DNA from: Actinomadura macrotermitis
GTDB taxonomy: Bacteria > Actinomycetota > Actinomycetes > Streptosporangiales > Streptosporangiaceae
Direction: 5' to 3'
Assembly (NCBI RefSeq): GCF_009604375.1
Contig: NZ_WEGH01000005.1
Location: forward strand, 620,001-684,000
Length of the DNA: 64,000 bases
Position numbers and translations under genes: made by a program. Position 1 is the first letter of the stretch. Each line of letters opens with the position of its first letter. Below are positions 62,150 through 64,000 of this stretch, in pieces. Under the pieces are notes generated by a model that worked only from the letters and a program-made list of their open reading frames with translations, searched no databases and was not told the DNA's origin.

Positions 62150-63028
62150 TCAGGCGGTGGCCCGCAGGTAGTGCGCCCAGTAGCCCTGCCAGGGCCCGTA
62201 GGCCGCGCCGAGCCGCTGGACCTGCTCGCCCGACAGGGGCCGCCCGTAGACGCGGGACGCCGCCTCCTTCAGCTGCTTCTCGTCCGGCGTCTCGTCGGTG
62301 CGGCCGAGCCCGCGCAGCATGATGAAGGCCGCCGACCAGGCGCCGATGCCGGGCAGGCCGAGCAGGACGTCCTTGGCCTCGGCGTAGGGGCCGGTGCGCA
62401 GGAACCCCTCGTCGATGTCGAGCCAGGCCCGGACGGTGCCGCTCACGTACTCGCCCTTGCGCCGGTTGCCGATGAGCTCGGCGATCCGGCCCGGCTGCAG
62501 GGAGGCGAGCTGCTCGACGTCGGGGAAGGCGGTGTAGTCCGCGCCGTCCAGGGTCAGGGTGTTGCCGAAGGGCGTGGCGAGGGCGTCCTTCTCCTTCGCC
62601 GCGACCTTCAACGCGGTCCGCTGGGCGAGGATCGCCCACACGGCGGTCTCCAGCGGGGAGGGGAACCGCACCTGGTGGTAGCCGCGCAGGCGCTCCGCGA
62701 CGGGCGCGAAGTCGGGGTCGTCGCGAGCGAGGTCGTAGAAACCGGACAGGTCGTCGTCCAGGCCGAGGGAGGACGCGATCCGGCCGGTGGCCGCGCGCAC
62801 GACGTCCGGGGTGAGCGGCCCGGCCGCGTGCAGGACGCAGCGCAGGCCGCCGCCTTCGGCGGTGAGGACGGCGGCCACGGTCCGCCCGGCGGCGCGCACG
62901 GCGGTGACGAGCCCGTCCCCCACCACCCGCTGTGAGTTCGCGGTCGCCCAGAACCCCGACATGAAGGCCAGGGTGTGCCCGAAGTCGAAGGGGGCGGTGG
63001 CCGGCATCAGGACGGACTCGGTGTTCAC
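62150..63028 (-). CDS. AlkA-like DNA-3-methyladenine glycosylase (HhH-GPD)
   Basis: 292 aa from GTG 63028, overlapping the HelD stop (GTGA). N-terminal AlkA domain, then HhH-GPD (about 140-290): SPLETAVWAILAQRTALKVA, helix-hairpin-helix LLGLPGIGAWSAAFIMLRGL, with Asp in GLGRTDETPDEK in the region of the catalytic Asp. It removes alkylated purines from DNA in base-excision repair. Coupled to the HelD-like gene, so both may serve stress or DNA/RNA-polymerase damage. Confidence 0.9.
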   Translation of the reverse strand: MNTESVLMPATAPFDFGHTLAFMSGFWATANSQRVVGDGLVTAVRAAGRTVAAVLTAEGGGLRCVLHAAGPLTPDVVRAATGRIASSLGLDDDLSGFYDLARDDPDFAPVAERLRGYHQVRFPSPLETAVWAILAQRTALKVAAKEKDALATPFGNTLTLDGADYTAFPDVEQLASLQPGRIAELIGNRRKGEYVSGTVRAWLDIDEGFLRTGPYAEAKDVLLGLPGIGAWSAAFIMLRGLGRTDETPDEKQLKEAASRVYGRPLSGEQVQRLGAAYGPWQGYWAHYLRATA

Positions 63029-64000
63029 GCGGTCAGCTCCGGGGGCAGGTCGGCGTCGTGCAGGACGGTGAGGGTGGTGACCGCGCGGGTCAGCACCACG
63101 TAGAGGCGGGCGAGGCCGCGCTCCTCGGCGGCGGCGATCGCGGCGGGCTCGGCGACGATGACGTGGTCGTACTCCAGGCCCTTGGCGACGGTCGCGGGGA
63201 CGACCAGCAGCCGGCCCGCGCCGTCGGATTCGGGGCCGAGCACGCCGTGCTCCAGCCCGGCCTCGGCGAGCGCGGCGGTGTAGACGGCGACGTCGGCGTC
63301 CGGCACGATCAGGCCGATCGAGCCCTCCCGGCCGAGCGCCTCGCGGGCGGCCGCGGCGACGGCGGCGGGCAGGTCACCGGCGGCCGCGCGCACGGTCAGC
63401 GAGCCCGCGCCCGCGCGCAGCGAGCGCGGCGCCTCCAGTTCCGGCGCGATGTGCGGGAGCAGCCGCGCGGCGTAGTCCAGGACGGGGCCGGGGACGCGGA
63501 AGCCGAGGGTCAGCTCGGTGACCTCGCCCTCCTGGCCGAGGTGGGCGAGCACCTCCTTCCACGACGTCGCCGACCAGGGCGTGGTGCCCTGGGCCAGGTC
63601 GCCGAGGACGGTCGCCGAGCCGCTCGCGCAGCGGCGGCCGAGGGCGCGCAGCTGCATCGCCGACAGGTCCTGCGCCTCGTCCACCACCAGGTGGCCGAGG
63701 GAGGGGGTGCGCGCGACGAGGTCGGCGAGCTCGTCCAGGAGCGCGCGGTCGGCGGCGGTCCACTTGGCCGAGCGGTGCGACCGGTACGGCTTGGCCCAGC
63801 GCAGCGCCTCCTGCTCGGCCTCCGACAGCACGCCCTTGGCCGCCGCCGCCAGGAAGGCCGCGTCCGACAGCAGCCGGAACAGCACCTGCTCGGGGGTGAC
63901 CTTCGGCCAGACCTGGTCCAGGAGCTGCTTGACCGGCCGGGAGCGGGCGACCTGGTCCTGGTCGCGGTCGTCGGGCGCGTGGCCGCGCTGCTCCATCCGC
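63025..64000 (-). CDS. HelD-like superfamily 1 ATPase (partial, C-terminal)
   Basis: At least 325 residues are visible; the 5' end lies beyond the window. Helicase motifs include SLGHLVVDEAQDLSAMQLRAL (Walker B DEAQD), TVLGDLAQGTTPW, VTELTLGFRVPGPVLDYA, and AKGLEYDHVIVAEPAAI, ending in LYVVLTRAVTTLTVLHD. This matches the UvrD-like HelD/HelR group, which in actinobacteria removes RNA polymerase from DNA and protects it from rifamycins. The Walker A part is not in the window. Its TGA overlaps the glycosylase GTG. Confidence 0.85.
   Translation of the reverse strand, partial: RMEQRGHAPDDRDQDQVARSRPVKQLLDQVWPKVTPEQVLFRLLSDAAFLAAAAKGVLSEAEQEALRWAKPYRSHRSAKWTAADRALLDELADLVARTPSLGHLVVDEAQDLSAMQLRALGRRCASGSATVLGDLAQGTTPWSATSWKEVLAHLGQEGEVTELTLGFRVPGPVLDYAARLLPHIAPELEAPRSLRAGAGSLTVRAAAGDLPAAVAAAAREALGREGSIGLIVPDADVAVYTAALAEAGLEHGVLGPESDGAGRLLVVPATVAKGLEYDHVIVAEPAAIAAAEERGLARLYVVLTRAVTTLTVLHDADLPPELTA

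Overview
The window is very GC-rich actinomycete chromosome: frequent GTG starts, many 4-nt ATGA or GTGA gene overlaps, and several leaderless-looking promoters. Gene content (LysX-type lysyl-PG synthase/lysyl-tRNA synthetase fusion, DUF574-type methyltransferase, narGHJI, a membrane Ser/Thr kinase, paired acyl-CoA dehydrogenases, HelD-like ATPase) fits a filamentous actinomycete. Thermomonosporaceae/Streptosporangiales (Actinomadura-like) is my guess; it is not proven here. I see no rRNA, tRNA, CRISPR array, insertion sequence, phage module or replication origin. No gene-free stretch exceeds 300 bp; the largest (about 11137-11359 and 37079-37299) hold only promoter or operator sequence.

Layout. 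1-9.5 kb: end of a TPR-like gene, a coiled-coil membrane protein, a divergent ROK regulator/MFS pair with tandem operator-like sites, a GlsB-type membrane protein, a divergent ArsR/MFS pair sharing one palindrome, a divergent NmrA-like/AraC pair, and a run of small stress-type genes (EF-hand protein, disordered protein, DUF4235 protein, YihY/BrkB). 9.5-18.4 kb: pgi, a lactonase, gabD1, a membrane Ser/Thr kinase, a 65-aa membrane protein, a dimethylformamidase-like lipoprotein, an unknown protein and a 4-TM protein. 18.4-27 kb: a 1069-aa HEAT-like protein, two small membrane proteins coupled to an aldo/keto reductase, a divergent MmyB-type regulator/DHA2 transporter pair, and a Gfo/Idh/MocA oxidoreductase. 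27-37 kb: glpFK with a good promoter, a TDT-family transporter, and narGHJI on the minus strand. 37-44.7 kb: a secreted serine hydrolase, an iron-box-preceded siderophore-interacting protein, a TetR/hydrolase operon, and a tightly coupled four-gene operon (PH-like protein, secreted carboxylesterase, histidine kinase, LuxR response regulator).

44.7-54.4 kb is a minus-strand run: SnoaL-tailed ECF sigma factor, TetR, MMPL transporter, PAP2 protein, LysX and an ABC1/AarF kinase. Together these look like envelope-lipid and stress functions. 54.5-58.9 kb, plus strand: a soluble SPFH coiled-coil protein overlapping a diverged NAD-kinase-like protein, then a TPR protein and a universal stress protein. 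58.9-64 kb, minus strand: a DUF574-type methyltransferase, a probable heteromeric acyl-CoA dehydrogenase pair behind an 18-bp TetR-type operator, an AlkA-like DNA glycosylase, and the end of a HelD-like ATPase.

The most interesting candidate for an undescribed system is the translationally coupled SPFH/NAD-kinase-like pair at 54530-56409, with its own promoter and an overlapping palindrome. Second is the PH-like/carboxylesterase/two-component operon at 40905-44731.
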